Notes: generated by a model not told the origin, from the sequence alone. DNA of 64,000 nt from 2-02-FULL-47-50 sp964479045 (GCA_964479045.1 CAYZJI010000009.1:26736-90735), one strand, 5' to 3'; numbered from the stretch's first letter, positions 1 to 9,631 are shown. Numbers and translations are program-made.

Positions 1-409
1 TCACGAGCGCAGTGATATGAATCTTGCAATATCGGTCCCAGCCGGCCTGGATGTCCTGATGTGCCTTGAAACCATCGCCACCCGGCATTTTGAAATTGAT
101 CTTGTCCTTGAACAGCACGGACTCCTCGCCGAACAGTTCGGAGACACATCCCTGCATCTTGTCAGTGGTGAACAGTTTGCTGAAATCCTTGTGGTATGGT
201 TCGATGTCTTCCATGCGGGACAGGATGCGCTTGCCCGGTTCCCGCTGGCTTTGTTCGAAATACATCATCCATTTGCCCGGTGTTTCCGGCCACGCGGTGA
301 CCTCCTCGGTCCAGGCCGTGATTTCACGGACTTCTTCCGGCGTGTAAAGGCCGGGTACGATCACATAACCATCGCGGTTGAAATCGTCAATTTGTTTCTT
401 GCTTAACAT
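1..409 (-). CDS. Phytanoyl-CoA dioxygenase (PhyH) family protein, N-terminal part, cut by window edge
   Basis: The reverse strand reads open from an ATG at 409-407 to the window edge (about 136 residues), starting MLSKKQIDDFNRDGYVIVPG. The opening 'F..DGY.V..G' with a following helix is the usual N-terminus of PhyH-type Fe(II)/2-oxoglutarate oxygenases. Near residues 115-120 lies KAHQDIQ, whose H-x-D fits the first two iron ligands; the distal His would lie outside the window. It is co-oriented with and 81 bp downstream of hpnG, so it may be the last gene of the hopanoid operon. Its substrate cannot be told; an oxygenase acting on hopanoid or another lipid is inference from position. Confidence 0.75.
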   Translation of the reverse strand, partial: MLSKKQIDDFNRDGYVIVPGLYTPEEVREITAWTEEVTAWPETPGKWMMYFEQSQREPGKRILSRMEDIEPYHKDFSKLFTTDKMQGCVSELFGEESVLFKDKINFKMPGGDGFKAHQDIQAGWDRYCKIHITALV

Positions 410-490
410 GGGTAAATATCCATCCGTCAAAGTAATGGGGCGCTGTTATAAACCAGAGTATCTCGTAGTGCAACAAGGTTTAAGGTTTGC

Positions 491-1246
491 TTAAGCGAAT
501 GGAAACGCGAAAGCATTGTCCGCCTTGCGGGCCACCTCTTTTAATGTATGTGTTGCCGCGTTCATGGCCCGTGCCAGTCGCACCATGGCACTGATCAATC
601 CCGGGTTGCGCATTAATACGCCTGAAATTTTCAGGATGTCCGGTCTGCCGTAGTGATCCATGTGTTTCAGTATTTCCGATGGCACAACATCAGTACATTC
701 ATCCACAATCGCACGGATGGCAATACAGGGCAATCCGGCGGCGGCGGCTGCGCGCATAATGGCCGCCGTTTCCATGTCCACAGCAACTGCGCCGTTTGTT
801 TGACCCAGTGAGAATTTGGCAGCAGCCGTATCCAGTATGGCCTGGCTTTCTGCAATGGTCCCGCCTAGCAACGAAACAGTCTCTCCGGCCAGCATCTGAC
901 GCAGTTGCCGGATCCAGGCAGTATCGGTGTGCAACCGCTGACCGTCAGTTGTGTGTACCACATCAGGCAACACCAGATCGCCGGATCTGAGTTCGGGACT
1001 CAACGCTCCGGCCGTACCCCAGCTCACCAGACCACGCACCCCCAGTTTAACCAGCATTCCTGCTGCGCGGGCTGCATGCTCAGCACCGATACCACTGATA
1101 ATACCCATGATATGCGGATCAATCGGATGCGAAGTGTAATACCGTGCCGGATCAGGGGTGAGACAGCGAAGCTCGGCGGGCAGAGCCGCCACCAGACCGA
1201 TGGTCAGGGCTTGCCCAGCAGGTTGCGATAACGTGCCAGTGCCCAC
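491..1246 (-). CDS. hpnG: Hopanoid-associated phosphorylase HpnG (nucleoside phosphorylase family)
   Basis: 251-residue protein of the PNP/MTA-SAH nucleosidase fold, with an early 'IGLVAALPAE' strand-turn and the family's nucleoside-binding 'VDMETAAI' segment at about residue 155. HpnG removes adenine from adenosylhopane to give (phospho)ribosylhopane, a step in extended hopanoid side-chain synthesis. The ATG at 1246 lies 43 bp inside the end of the squalene-hopene cyclase gene in another frame, implying translational coupling. The first ~13 residues do not resemble the family, so the true start may lie slightly later. The family call is firm; the hopanoid role is supported by context. Confidence 0.85.
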   Translation of the reverse strand: MGTGTLSQPAGQALTIGLVAALPAELRCLTPDPARYYTSHPIDPHIMGIISGIGAEHAARAAGMLVKLGVRGLVSWGTAGALSPELRSGDLVLPDVVHTTDGQRLHTDTAWIRQLRQMLAGETVSLLGGTIAESQAILDTAAAKFSLGQTNGAVAVDMETAAIMRAAAAAGLPCIAIRAIVDECTDVVPSEILKHMDHYGRPDILKISGVLMRNPGLISAMVRLARAMNAATHTLKEVARKADNAFAFPFA

Positions 1247-3225
1247 AGGGGGAAATATTTGGTGTAACCGTGATATTTCAGATAGAACACGCGCGGGAAA
1301 CCGGGGGCCGTGTAACTGGCATCATTCCACATGCCATGCATCTTCTGGTACTTGAGCAGGTAATCCACACCACGGCGCACCGCCTCAGATTTGATTTCGC
1401 CTGCAGAGAACAGCGCCAGCAAGGCCCACGCGGTCTGGAACGGTGTGCTGTGATAAGGACGGCGGTGCTTGGGCGGATAATAGCTGTCATTGCTTTCTCC
1501 CCAGCCACCATCTTCATTCTGGATGCGATATAACCAGTCTACTGCGCGACGAATATAGTCCTGTTGCGGATCTTCGCCCGCAACTTCGAGACCGGTCAGT
1601 ACCGACCAGGTGCCGTAAATGTAATTTGTACCCCAGCGGCCATACCAGGATCCATCGGCTTCCTGATCGGCCCTGATGTAATTGAGCGCCGCCTTGATCG
1701 TGGTGGCATATTTTTGCTTGTCATGGATGGACAACAGGGCAATACAACGCGCGGTCACATCTGCCGTGGGTGGATCGAGCAGGGCGCCGTGATCAGCAAA
1801 CGGAATGTAATTCAGGTAATACTGGGTGTTGTCCACTTCAAATGATCCAAAACCGCCATTGCGTGACTGCATGCCTGCCGTCCACACGGCTGCGCGATCC
1901 ACGGATTCAGCATACGTTGTGCCATCAGCACGTTGCATGGCCCAGGCCACCATTGAGGTGTCGTCCAGGTCCGGGTAGTGATAATTGCTGTACTGGAAAG
2001 CCCAGCCGCCACCGGGCAGATTAGGACGCACCTGTCGCCAGTCACCGGGCTCGTCTTTCAATTGACGTTCGCGCAGCCATTCCAGGCCGCGTTTGATCTC
2101 GGGCGTGATCGTTTTGTCTGTTTCGATCAGGGTCTGGCAGGCAAGCGCCGTGTCCCAGACCGGGGACAGACACGGCTGGCAATACACGGAAGAGCCGCGT
2201 TCCACCAGCAGGTTATCAATCGCTTTGCGTGCCTGTACGCGGGCCGGGTGATCTTTCGGATAACCGAGTATCACCAGTGATTCATAGACATTCACCATGG
2301 CCGGGAAAATGCCGCCTATGCCGTGGTCTTCGTTCATGCGGTTCAGGAACCATTGTTCGCATTTACGGATGGACACATTGCGCACGAAGTCCGGCACCAG
2401 TTTTTCGATGACGCGACCAACGTGATCCAGCATCAGGAACGCGCGGCTCAAGAATGTCGTCGCGCGAAAATAATGTTGTTCGTCTTCCGGCGGAATAATA
2501 AAGAGTTCGCGAATGTCGATACCGCGCGGATTTTTCGCTGCCGGTTTCAGGGTGCACAGAATAAACAGCGGCACCATCACCACCCGCGACCAGTAGGACA
2601 CCTTGCTGATATGGAACGGGAACCACTTTGGCAGCAGGATTACTTCCGCCGGGATAAACGGGGTGGCGCGCCACGGCACCTGTTCAAACAGGGCCAGCAT
2701 GATGCGGGTGAACACATTCGCATTGGCCGCGCCGCCATGGGCAAGAATAGCATTGCGCGCGCGTACCATATGTTCGGCGTGCGGGTCATCGCCGACCATC
2801 TTCAATGCATAGTAGGCCTTGACGGAACAACTCAGATCAAACGTGCCGCCGTGATAGAGCGACCAGCCGTCATGTTCATCCTGTTCGGCACGCAGGTAAT
2901 TGGCGATTTTTTGCTCGAGAGCATCATCAATTTCCCCGGTGAAATGGTTCATCAGGATGTACTCGGCCGGGATGGTGCAATCTGCTTCCAGTTCATAGAC
3001 CCAATGGCCGTCCGGCTGCTGGTGACGGCTCAATGCATCGCGCGCGGATTTGATGGCTTCGTCGAGACTGAGAGGGAGTAAACGGCTGACGACATCCTGC
3101 GTAGCGCCGCCTTCGGCTTCAGTCAATTTATAGCGTGGCTGTAACAACATGCAGTCCAGTGGAAGAGATTCAGATGACGGAAATTGCGTTCTGACTGCAA
3201 GGGACAAAAAATCTGTGGCAAACAA
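1204..3225 (-). CDS. shc: Squalene-hopene cyclase
   Basis: 673 residues, normal for the family. It converts squalene to hopene/hopanol at the inner membrane. The catalytic acid motif DLDDT is at residues 419-423 (family DxDD). Several QW repeats (for example QEADGSWYGRWG and QNEDGGWGES) lie in the C-terminal half. The upstream-most start is TTG at 3225; an internal ATG at 3150 (MLLQPRYKL) would give 648 residues and starts closer to the conserved region. Neither has a strong ribosome-binding site. It sits between squalene synthase and hpnG on the same strand, forming the core of a hopanoid operon. Confidence 0.96.
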   Translation of the reverse strand: MFATDFLSLAVRTQFPSSESLPLDCMLLQPRYKLTEAEGGATQDVVSRLLPLSLDEAIKSARDALSRHQQPDGHWVYELEADCTIPAEYILMNHFTGEIDDALEQKIANYLRAEQDEHDGWSLYHGGTFDLSCSVKAYYALKMVGDDPHAEHMVRARNAILAHGGAANANVFTRIMLALFEQVPWRATPFIPAEVILLPKWFPFHISKVSYWSRVVMVPLFILCTLKPAAKNPRGIDIRELFIIPPEDEQHYFRATTFLSRAFLMLDHVGRVIEKLVPDFVRNVSIRKCEQWFLNRMNEDHGIGGIFPAMVNVYESLVILGYPKDHPARVQARKAIDNLLVERGSSVYCQPCLSPVWDTALACQTLIETDKTITPEIKRGLEWLRERQLKDEPGDWRQVRPNLPGGGWAFQYSNYHYPDLDDTSMVAWAMQRADGTTYAESVDRAAVWTAGMQSRNGGFGSFEVDNTQYYLNYIPFADHGALLDPPTADVTARCIALLSIHDKQKYATTIKAALNYIRADQEADGSWYGRWGTNYIYGTWSVLTGLEVAGEDPQQDYIRRAVDWLYRIQNEDGGWGESNDSYYPPKHRRPYHSTPFQTAWALLALFSAGEIKSEAVRRGVDYLLKYQKMHGMWNDASYTAPGFPRVFYLKYHGYTKYFPLWALARYRNLLGKP

Positions 3226-3279
3226 TAATTCGTTGCACGGACTTACTCCTTACAGTCTGAAATTATTATAAAAAAGTTC

Positions 3280-4350
3280 TTATACTGCGCTGCAACCAAG
3301 TTTGCCTAGTTTCTCACGAATGTCCGTTTCGGGCAAATTCCGGGCAGACAGATTAAACAGCAGTTTGAGCGCTGAATCATAGCGCGCAAATACACTGGTC
3401 GCGAGCACTGTCGCCTTGACGCTACGCCGGCTGATCTTTACCTCGATCCCTGTGGAAAAGCCGCGGTTCTGGTTGAGTTTATTCAGGGTCAGCACGGCCA
3501 TGCCCAGTGCCCACAGGCAAAATCGGCGGATGCCGGTTTCATGGGCGGGCAGCATCAGGGTATAGGTGAGGGCGTCCCGCAGGTGTTGTTTGGCCACCCC
3601 GATGAGGGTACCGAGGCCCAACTCAAACCCGGCCTGGCCCGGCTGCAGGTTTTTAAGGTCCACGCCATGGGTCAGGAAGATGTCCCGGGGCAACCAGCAG
3701 GCTCCGCGTTTACGGTCTTCCCAGATGTCCTTGAGGATATTGGTCATCTGCAGGGCCTGGCCGAAGGACACGGCGAGTTTCATCAGGGTGGCCCTGTTGC
3801 GGTTAATCTCTGCGGAATAATCGCAGAACACTTCCGTGAGCATTTCACCCACCACCCCGGCCACGTAATAACAGTATTCGTCCATGGCCGGCAGGTCCTT
3901 CAACCCCTCCAGTGATTCCGCTTCCTGGTAGTCAGCCATCCCCTTGGCCATGATGCGCACGCAACGTTCCAGCGCCTGACGCTGGTTCGGTGTGAAGCTG
4001 TGCGTAATGCGAATAACGGCGGGCGTGTTTTTGATCAGATCATGTTCGGCGGGAATAGTGTGATCGGACAGCAGTGGAAATAATTCCCCGGCAAATTTTT
4101 CCGCCGGAAACTGGCCCGCAACCACCGCTGTGAACATGTCAGAAAATTTGCGTGCCTGTCCGGGTGAAAGGGCATTGTCATCTTCAATGGTATCAGCGAT
4201 ACGGCACAGCAGGTAACCGTTGCTGATTACCCGGCGCAGCCCACCCGGCAGTTGCGGTATGGTCAACGCAAACGTGCGCGAAACATCCTGCAGGATTTGC
4301 TCCTGATATTGCTCATCATGCAGGGAAGGGATGTCGCTCATTGATTTCAT
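3280..4350 (-). CDS. Squalene synthase (farnesyl-diphosphate farnesyltransferase type)
   Basis: 356-residue all-helical trans-isoprenyl synthase with both Asp-rich Mg-binding motifs: DTIEDD at residues 53-58 and DIWED at 208-212. The opening 'DVSRTFALTIPQLP' and 'YLLCRIADTIEDD' match single-enzyme, eukaryote-like squalene synthases rather than the shorter HpnC/HpnD proteins. It would condense two farnesyl diphosphates head-to-head and reduce presqualene diphosphate to squalene for Shc, 55 bp downstream. No hpnC, hpnD or hpnE is seen in the window, consistent with a one-enzyme route. A phytoene synthase activity cannot be excluded, but the adjacent cyclase makes squalene more likely. Confidence 0.88.
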   Translation of the reverse strand: MKSMSDIPSLHDEQYQEQILQDVSRTFALTIPQLPGGLRRVISNGYLLCRIADTIEDDNALSPGQARKFSDMFTAVVAGQFPAEKFAGELFPLLSDHTIPAEHDLIKNTPAVIRITHSFTPNQRQALERCVRIMAKGMADYQEAESLEGLKDLPAMDEYCYYVAGVVGEMLTEVFCDYSAEINRNRATLMKLAVSFGQALQMTNILKDIWEDRKRGACWLPRDIFLTHGVDLKNLQPGQAGFELGLGTLIGVAKQHLRDALTYTLMLPAHETGIRRFCLWALGMAVLTLNKLNQNRGFSTGIEVKISRRSVKATVLATSVFARYDSALKLLFNLSARNLPETDIREKLGKLGCSAV

Positions 4351-4390
4351 TATCGCAAATGAGCCGGAACCACAACAACCTGGGTGGTGT

Positions 4391-5371
4391 TCATTCCTGG
4401 AAACGTTTGTTTAACAGCACCCGGCCTTCCAACACCTGCCAGTAAAGCAGGCCCGGTACATCCACGAACAATTCACGGATGCGGATGGCCAGTGACAGGG
4501 CCAGGGAAAAATCAGGCGACAAACCCAGCAGAGTGCCGATCAGCATAAATGCGCCTTCCTGGATGCCATAGGCATTAGGGATGACAAAGGCAATATCACT
4601 CAATGTGGAAGTGAGGCTCTTCAGCAGCATCGCTTCCAGCAAGCCGATGGGATGTCCAAGCAGATAACAGGCCAACCACACTTCACCTGTCTGCAGCATC
4701 AGCCCCAGTGTTTTCAACAGCACGGATTTCAGAAATGCAGATTTGTTACGATAAAGTTCCAGCACCAGTTCATCCACGCTGCGGGCATTCACACTGATTC
4801 CATCCCACTTGTCCGATTTGACAAGACTCGATCCGATGCGCGCCAGAATATTGAACATGCCCGCACGCTGCACCAGCACAAAACCGATCACAGCCAGTGC
4901 CAGAATACCGAAACCACTGAGCGCAATAAGGACAAAACGATCGTTATTTGAAAGTGTAAACAGCAGAGCAATACCGATGAGCCCCCAGAGGATCAACGCC
5001 AATACCTGTACGGTCTTGTCCACCAGCACTGAAGCGCTGGCATCAATTCCACTCATGCCGCGCAATATCATCAACCGGGCTTTTACAATTTCGCCACCGA
5101 TGGTGGCCACCGGCAACAGGCTGTTCACGGAACGGCCCATCCAGATGGCCGCCAGCGCCTGCATGAAAGGGGGCCGGACATTATTATGGAACAACAGACG
5201 CCACGACTCGGTAGTCGGTAACAGGCACGGCAGCCAGATGACGGTGAGCCATAACAGGTTCCAGCCGGTATTCGCTAGTGTCCCGATAATTTCACCCACC
5301 CCTTGCCAGATCACCAGGCCGGTGAGTACCAGCAGGCCGGCGATCATTCCGATAAGAGAGAGGTGTTTCAT
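4391..5371 (-). CDS. hpnL: HpnL-like integral membrane protein (lysylphosphatidylglycerol synthase TM-domain / UPF0104 family)
   Basis: From the ATG at 5371 the protein has 326 residues, beginning MKHLSLIGMIAGLLVLTGL. A frame extending to 5455 adds 28 polar residues unlike the family and is less likely. It shows about seven or eight hydrophobic segments and the family pattern 'SVNSLLPVATIGGEIVKARL' followed by 'NAYGIQEGAFMLIG' near the C-terminus. HpnL-type proteins occur in hopanoid clusters and are thought to help hopanoids or lipids cross the membrane. It is the first gene of the minus-strand hopanoid operon, 40 bp before squalene synthase. The assignment rests on family plus position. Confidence 0.78.
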   Translation of the reverse strand: MKHLSLIGMIAGLLVLTGLVIWQGVGEIIGTLANTGWNLLWLTVIWLPCLLPTTESWRLLFHNNVRPPFMQALAAIWMGRSVNSLLPVATIGGEIVKARLMILRGMSGIDASASVLVDKTVQVLALILWGLIGIALLFTLSNNDRFVLIALSGFGILALAVIGFVLVQRAGMFNILARIGSSLVKSDKWDGISVNARSVDELVLELYRNKSAFLKSVLLKTLGLMLQTGEVWLACYLLGHPIGLLEAMLLKSLTSTLSDIAFVIPNAYGIQEGAFMLIGTLLGLSPDFSLALSLAIRIRELFVDVPGLLYWQVLEGRVLLNKRFQE

Positions 5372-5528
5372 GGGAGTCGCGTGTGGCAGGTGTTGTGCTA
5401 CTGGGCTGTTAATGAATGAATAAAGCTTAACACGGCATTTCCGGCACTGCGACAATTTGTCACTTCCACTGGTTCACACTATCCATATACTTCCCGCCCA
5501 TTAAATAATGACGAAAGAGTTACTTCTC

Positions 5529-5571
5529 CGTCATCCTGGCCAGGGAGTGGCCGGGACCCAGTGCCATGGAT
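5529..5571. repeat. Partial copy of a dispersed CGTCATTCCGG-type palindromic repeat
   Basis: The stretch begins CGTCATCCTGGCCAGG and ends GACCCAG. It resembles the left arm of the full repeats at 7896-8057 and 12364-12465, but the right arm is missing. It lies between the hopanoid operon and the TonB receptor gene. It is probably a decayed copy. Confidence 0.45.
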
Positions 5572-5600
5572 GGTAAATATAAAAAAATAAACTATTACAT

Positions 5601-7640
5601 ATGCAAGGCCTTAACCTTTATCACTTTTCCATTTATAGCGTCATAGCTGTATTCATCCATATCCAGCCGCTGCAGGCCGAGCATGAAACATTGCCGGACA
5701 TGGTGGTGAGTGGCGATAACGCAAGCCAGGCATTGTCCATGCCTTCGCTCAATTTGGCAGAAGAGCGTTTGAACCTCATCCCCGGCGGTGTCGATCTGAT
5801 CGATGCCGAAGAATACAAAGGTGGCCGCGTCAGCACCTTTCAGGACATGCTCGGCTGGTCCCCCGGTGTCTATGTGCAACCGCGTTTCGGTTCTGATGAA
5901 TCACGTTTGTCCATCCGCGGCTCCGGCGTGCAACGAACCTTTCATTTGCGTGGCATAAAATTATTGCAGGATGGCGTACCCATCAATCAGGCCGATGGCG
6001 GCGGAGATTTTCAGGCGGTCGAGCCATTGTCATTACGTTATATCGAAGTATTTCGCGGTGCCAATGCACTGAATTATGGTTCCACCACACTCGGCGGCGC
6101 GATTAATTTTGTTTCACCTTCCGGTTACGATGCCGATCGTTACCAGATCCGCACCGAGGCTGGCAGTTTCGGTTACCGTCGTGCACAGTTCAGCACGGGT
6201 GATGTGCATAACAATCTTGATTACTTCATCAGCCTGTCACATTTTTCGCAGGAGGGTTATCGCGATCATGCCGAGCAGAGCAATCATCGCTTGTTTGGTA
6301 ATTTCGGTTATCGCATTGCACCGGGCATTGAAACGCGCTTTTTCTTCACCGCGCTGGACAGCGATTCCGAACTGCCCGGCAGCCTCACCAAACAGGAATT
6401 GAGTGATAACCCGCGCGACGCCAATCCGGCGAATGTTATCGGCAACAACAAACGTGATTATCCGCTCTATCGCATTGCCAACCGCACCAGCTTCCTGCTC
6501 GGCAACGGCCAACTCGACGTAAGCCTGTTCTACACCTACAAGGATCTGTTTCATCCCATTTTTCAGGTGCTGGATATTGTCTCCGAAGATTACGGCGCGG
6601 ATGTCCGTTACACCACCGATGGCACATTGTTTGGCCGTCGCAATATTTTCACGATGGGCTTCACGCCCGTGCGTGGTGATAACAAGGATGATCGATTTGC
6701 GAATGTATTCGGCGCGCGCGGTGCCCGCACTGGCGAAAGCGAACAGACCGCCGTCAATCTCGATCTCTATGCCGAGAACCAGCATTACATTCTGCCACAA
6801 TGGGCGTTCGTGCTAGGTGCACAAGTCACCCGCGCGGAACGTGAACTGGATGACAAATTTCTCGTGAATGGTGATAACAGTTTCGATGAAACCTTCACCG
6901 GCTTCAGTCCGAAAGTGGGCTTGCGTTATGAATACAACCCGATGATTCAGTTCTTCACCAACGTCAGCCGCAGTTTTGAACCGCCGAGTTTCGGCGAGCT
7001 CGCTGGTGGGCCGGGCATCACGCCGGTGGATGAACAAACCGCCACCACGTTTGAAATTGGCACACGCGGTGAACACAACAAACTGCAATGGGATGCCGTG
7101 TATTATCACGCCTGGGTGGATGAAGAACTGTTAAGCCTCACCGATCCGTTCGGTTTCCCGCTCGGCACGATTAACGCGGATGAAACCATTCATCAGGGTA
7201 TCGAACTCGGCCTCGGTTTCGATATCCTCGACAATCTGCATTTCCGCCAGAGTTATATGTGGAATGATTTCTCCTTTGATGGTGATCCGGTCAATGGCGA
7301 TAATCCACTCGCCGGTGTGCCGGAACATTTCTATCGCGCGGAACTGCTGTATCACAATCCTGCCGGTTTCTACATCGGCCCGAATGTGGAATGGGTGCCG
7401 GAGGAATGGGCCGTCGATCATGCGAACACCCTGTTCGCCGATGCCTATACGATCTTTGGTGTTAAAGCCGGTTACCGTAAATCGGAAGGATTATTGCTCT
7501 TCATCGAAGGTCGCAACCTCACCGATGAAACCTATGCAGCGACTACAGGGGTCATAGCCAATGCCGGGGGCCTTGATTCACGTCAATTTCTGCCGGGGGA
7601 TGGGGTTTCCGTCTTTGCCGGGGTGGAGTGGCGGCAGTAG
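5601..7640 (+). CDS. TonB-dependent outer-membrane receptor
   Basis: 679 residues with an N-terminal hydrophobic segment and likely signal cleavage near LQA|EHE (residue 26). A plug domain follows (about 45-155) with 'RLSIRGSGVQRTFHLRGIKLLQDGVPINQADGGGDFQAVEP' in pieces and 'FRGANALNYGSTTLGGAINFVSPSG', typical of FecA-like receptors. The remainder is a 22-strand barrel with alternating aromatic strands. Such proteins import ferric siderophores, haem, vitamin B12 or other ligands using TonB energy. The ligand is not apparent, no cobalamin riboswitch or clear Fur box was seen upstream, and no TonB/ExbBD genes are near. It is transcribed alone, divergent from the hopanoid operon. Confidence 0.9.
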   Translation: MQGLNLYHFSIYSVIAVFIHIQPLQAEHETLPDMVVSGDNASQALSMPSLNLAEERLNLIPGGVDLIDAEEYKGGRVSTFQDMLGWSPGVYVQPRFGSDESRLSIRGSGVQRTFHLRGIKLLQDGVPINQADGGGDFQAVEPLSLRYIEVFRGANALNYGSTTLGGAINFVSPSGYDADRYQIRTEAGSFGYRRAQFSTGDVHNNLDYFISLSHFSQEGYRDHAEQSNHRLFGNFGYRIAPGIETRFFFTALDSDSELPGSLTKQELSDNPRDANPANVIGNNKRDYPLYRIANRTSFLLGNGQLDVSLFYTYKDLFHPIFQVLDIVSEDYGADVRYTTDGTLFGRRNIFTMGFTPVRGDNKDDRFANVFGARGARTGESEQTAVNLDLYAENQHYILPQWAFVLGAQVTRAERELDDKFLVNGDNSFDETFTGFSPKVGLRYEYNPMIQFFTNVSRSFEPPSFGELAGGPGITPVDEQTATTFEIGTRGEHNKLQWDAVYYHAWVDEELLSLTDPFGFPLGTINADETIHQGIELGLGFDILDNLHFRQSYMWNDFSFDGDPVNGDNPLAGVPEHFYRAELLYHNPAGFYIGPNVEWVPEEWAVDHANTLFADAYTIFGVKAGYRKSEGLLLFIEGRNLTDETYAATTGVIANAGGLDSRQFLPGDGVSVFAGVEWRQ

Positions 7641-7800
7641 CTCAAGGTTAGGATGGGGCTACAGAGCTAAGGATGGTTATTAACTAAAATTCAACGATGC
7701 GCTGACTGTATCGGGAAACAATTAGGGACAGAACACGATTAATTTAATTCAAATAAGAAAGCCTTGCAGATAAGTGAAAGGATTTTTCTTTTTTTGGGAT

Positions 7801-7877
<77 letters not shown>

Positions 7878-7895
7878 AGTTTGGTTACTCTCATT

Positions 7896-8057
7896 CGTCA
7901 TTCCGGCGCAAGCCGGAATCCAGTGAATAATTCTTCTTTTACTATAAAAAACATTTTTATATCTGGATCCCGGGCCGCTCCGGACTCCTGTCCTCTCGCG
8001 GCATTCCCCACATCCTGTGGGTCATATCGCGCTTTGAGGCGCGATTCCGGGATGACG
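7896..8057. repeat. Dispersed palindromic repeat (CGTCATTCCGG ... CCGGGATGACG), possible MITE
   Basis: Terminal inverted arms begin CGTCATTCCGGC and end GATTCCGGGATGACG. Inside are a hairpin (CCGGCGCAAGCCGG), an AT-rich centre and an ATCTGGATCCCGG right half. The same plan occurs at 12364-12465. This copy carries extra sequence in its right half (about 7977-8040). It fills the gap between tRNA-Pro and ispB and contains no credible gene. Confidence 0.7.
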
Positions 8058-8084
8058 AAGTAAGGATGTTCCCTTACTTCGTCA
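8053..8084 (-). terminator. Inverted repeat at the end of ispB
   Basis: TGACGAAGTAAGG pairs perfectly with CCTTACTTCGTCA across a short loop. The stem includes the ispB stop codon and overlaps the repeat arm. There is no strong U tract, so termination activity is uncertain. Confidence 0.4.
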
Positions 8085-9089
8085 ATAATGCCTTTCCACG
8101 GCGAAGCGAGTGAGGGAGTACAAGGCATCCTGATAGACGGACGGCTTGAGAATCTCCAGACATTCCACGGCCTTATCTGCTTCCTGTGTGGCAAGGCGGG
8201 CAGTGTACGCAATGGCCCCGGTGCTTGCAATGGCCGCCCGGATTTCCTCAATGTCATCCAGCCCGCCATTCTCAATGGCCTTGCGGATGACGCCGGACTG
8301 TTTTTCATTGCCATGCCACATGGCATAGAGCAGCGGCAGGGTCGGTTTGCCTTCGGCCAGATCGTCGCCGATGTTTTTGCCCAGTTCGGAACTGCAGGCG
8401 CCATAATCCAGTGCATCGTCGATCAACTGGAAGGCCGTGCCGAGGTGCGCACCGTAATTGGCCAGGGCCTGTTCTTCTTCGTTCGGGCGGTCGCAAATCA
8501 CGGCAGCCAGTTGGCCGGCGGCTTCGAACAGTTTGGCGGTCTTGTTACGGATGACCTGCAGATAACTGGCTTCGGTGGTTTCCGGGTCGTGCCGGTTCAG
8601 GAGTTGCTGGACCTCGCCCTCGGCGATTATGTTGGTGGCATTGGAGAGGATGGCCATCACCCGCATGGAGTTGGTGGTGACCATCATCTGGAAGGCGCGG
8701 GAATAGAGAAAATCCCCGACCAGCACACTGGCTTCATTGCCCCAGCGCTGATTGGCGGTCATCTGGCCGCGGCGCAACTGGGAGGCATCCACCACATCAT
8801 CATGCAGCAGGGTGGCGGTGTGGATAAATTCGATGATAGCGGCGAGGTTAATGTGCTGGTCGCCGCTGTAATTGTAATGCCTGGTAATCAGTAACAGCAG
8901 GGCCGGCCGCAGGCGTTTGCCGCCGCTGTTGACGATATAATGACTGAGCTGGTCGATGAGAGCCACATCAGTATGCAGGCTCTTCTGTACCAGCCGGTCC
9001 ACCTGCTGCATTTCCGCGCTGACCAGTTGCCGTATGGCCTGGATATCGACGGCAGGGTCGTTGGGAGCGGCGGATTTTGTCGATTTCAC
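8082..9089 (-). CDS. ispB: All-trans polyprenyl (octaprenyl) diphosphate synthase
   Basis: 335 residues of the trans-prenyltransferase family. The first Asp-rich motif is DDVVD at 97-101, with a following RRG; the second is DDALD at 224-228. The enzyme elongates farnesyl diphosphate with IPP to make the side chain of ubiquinone. It faces away from rplU, the standard gammaproteobacterial ispB | rplU-rpmA-obgE arrangement, which separates it from other prenyltransferases. Chain length cannot be read from sequence with confidence. Confidence 0.93.
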   Translation of the reverse strand: MKSTKSAAPNDPAVDIQAIRQLVSAEMQQVDRLVQKSLHTDVALIDQLSHYIVNSGGKRLRPALLLLITRHYNYSGDQHINLAAIIEFIHTATLLHDDVVDASQLRRGQMTANQRWGNEASVLVGDFLYSRAFQMMVTTNSMRVMAILSNATNIIAEGEVQQLLNRHDPETTEASYLQVIRNKTAKLFEAAGQLAAVICDRPNEEEQALANYGAHLGTAFQLIDDALDYGACSSELGKNIGDDLAEGKPTLPLLYAMWHGNEKQSGVIRKAIENGGLDDIEEIRAAIASTGAIAYTARLATQEADKAVECLEILKPSVYQDALYSLTRFAVERHY

Positions 9090-9301
9090 GGGCGTTTGCG
9101 CAGGATTCCGGGGTTATTGCCTCTATCCGGGCATTTTGCCAAGAGAGGGCCGGGATTGCCACCGGAACCGGGGCAAAAAGTGGCCAGAATCAGGCCTTTC
9201 AGGCTTGTATATGGGGGGGTAATTCCTTATCATTTGCGGCCTTTAATCAGAACCCATTAACCACGGCCTAAAACCGGGGTTATTTCAGAGGAAACAAAGT
9301 C

Positions 9302-9616
9302 ATGTACGCAGTAATCCGGACCGGCGGCAAACAGTATAAAGTAAAAGAAGGCGATACCCTGCGCGTCGAGAAACTCGAAGCCGAGGCAGGCAAGACCATC
9401 AAGCTTTCAGATGTATTGATGGTGATCGACGGCGACAAGGTCACCGTCGGCACCCCGCAGGTGAAAGGCGCCAGTGTCTCCGCGAAGGTCAATGCACATG
9501 GCCGCGGTGAAAAAGTGCGGATTGTGAAGTTCCGCCGCCGCAAACATCACCGCAAGCAGATGGGACATCGTCAGGCGTACACTGAACTGTCCATAACGAA
9601 GATTGATAGCAAATAA
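9302..9616 (+). CDS. rplU: 50S ribosomal protein L21
   Basis: 104 residues, normal length, opening MYAVIRTGGKQYKVKEGD and carrying the conserved 'KFRRRKHHRKQMGHRQ' rRNA-binding segment near the C-terminus. First gene of the rplU-rpmA unit, preceded by an AGAGG ribosome-binding site. It starts 212 bp from the divergent ispB start. Confidence 0.98.
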   Translation: MYAVIRTGGKQYKVKEGDTLRVEKLEAEAGKTIKLSDVLMVIDGDKVTVGTPQVKGASVSAKVNAHGRGEKVRIVKFRRRKHHRKQMGHRQAYTELSITKIDSK

Positions 9617-9631
9617 GGCAGGGCACGAACC

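Noticed and set aside
17..406. Plus-strand open frame at the window start
   Set aside because: The reverse strand encodes a recognisable PhyH N-terminus in the same place.
3541..3915. Long plus-strand open frame opposite squalene synthase
   Set aside because: Antisense shadow of a gene with clear catalytic motifs; no ribosome-binding site and no family resemblance.
5456..5600. Possible cobalamin riboswitch or Fur box before the first TonB receptor
   Set aside because: No B12-box or 19-bp Fur-like palindrome is visible; only a repeat fragment is present.
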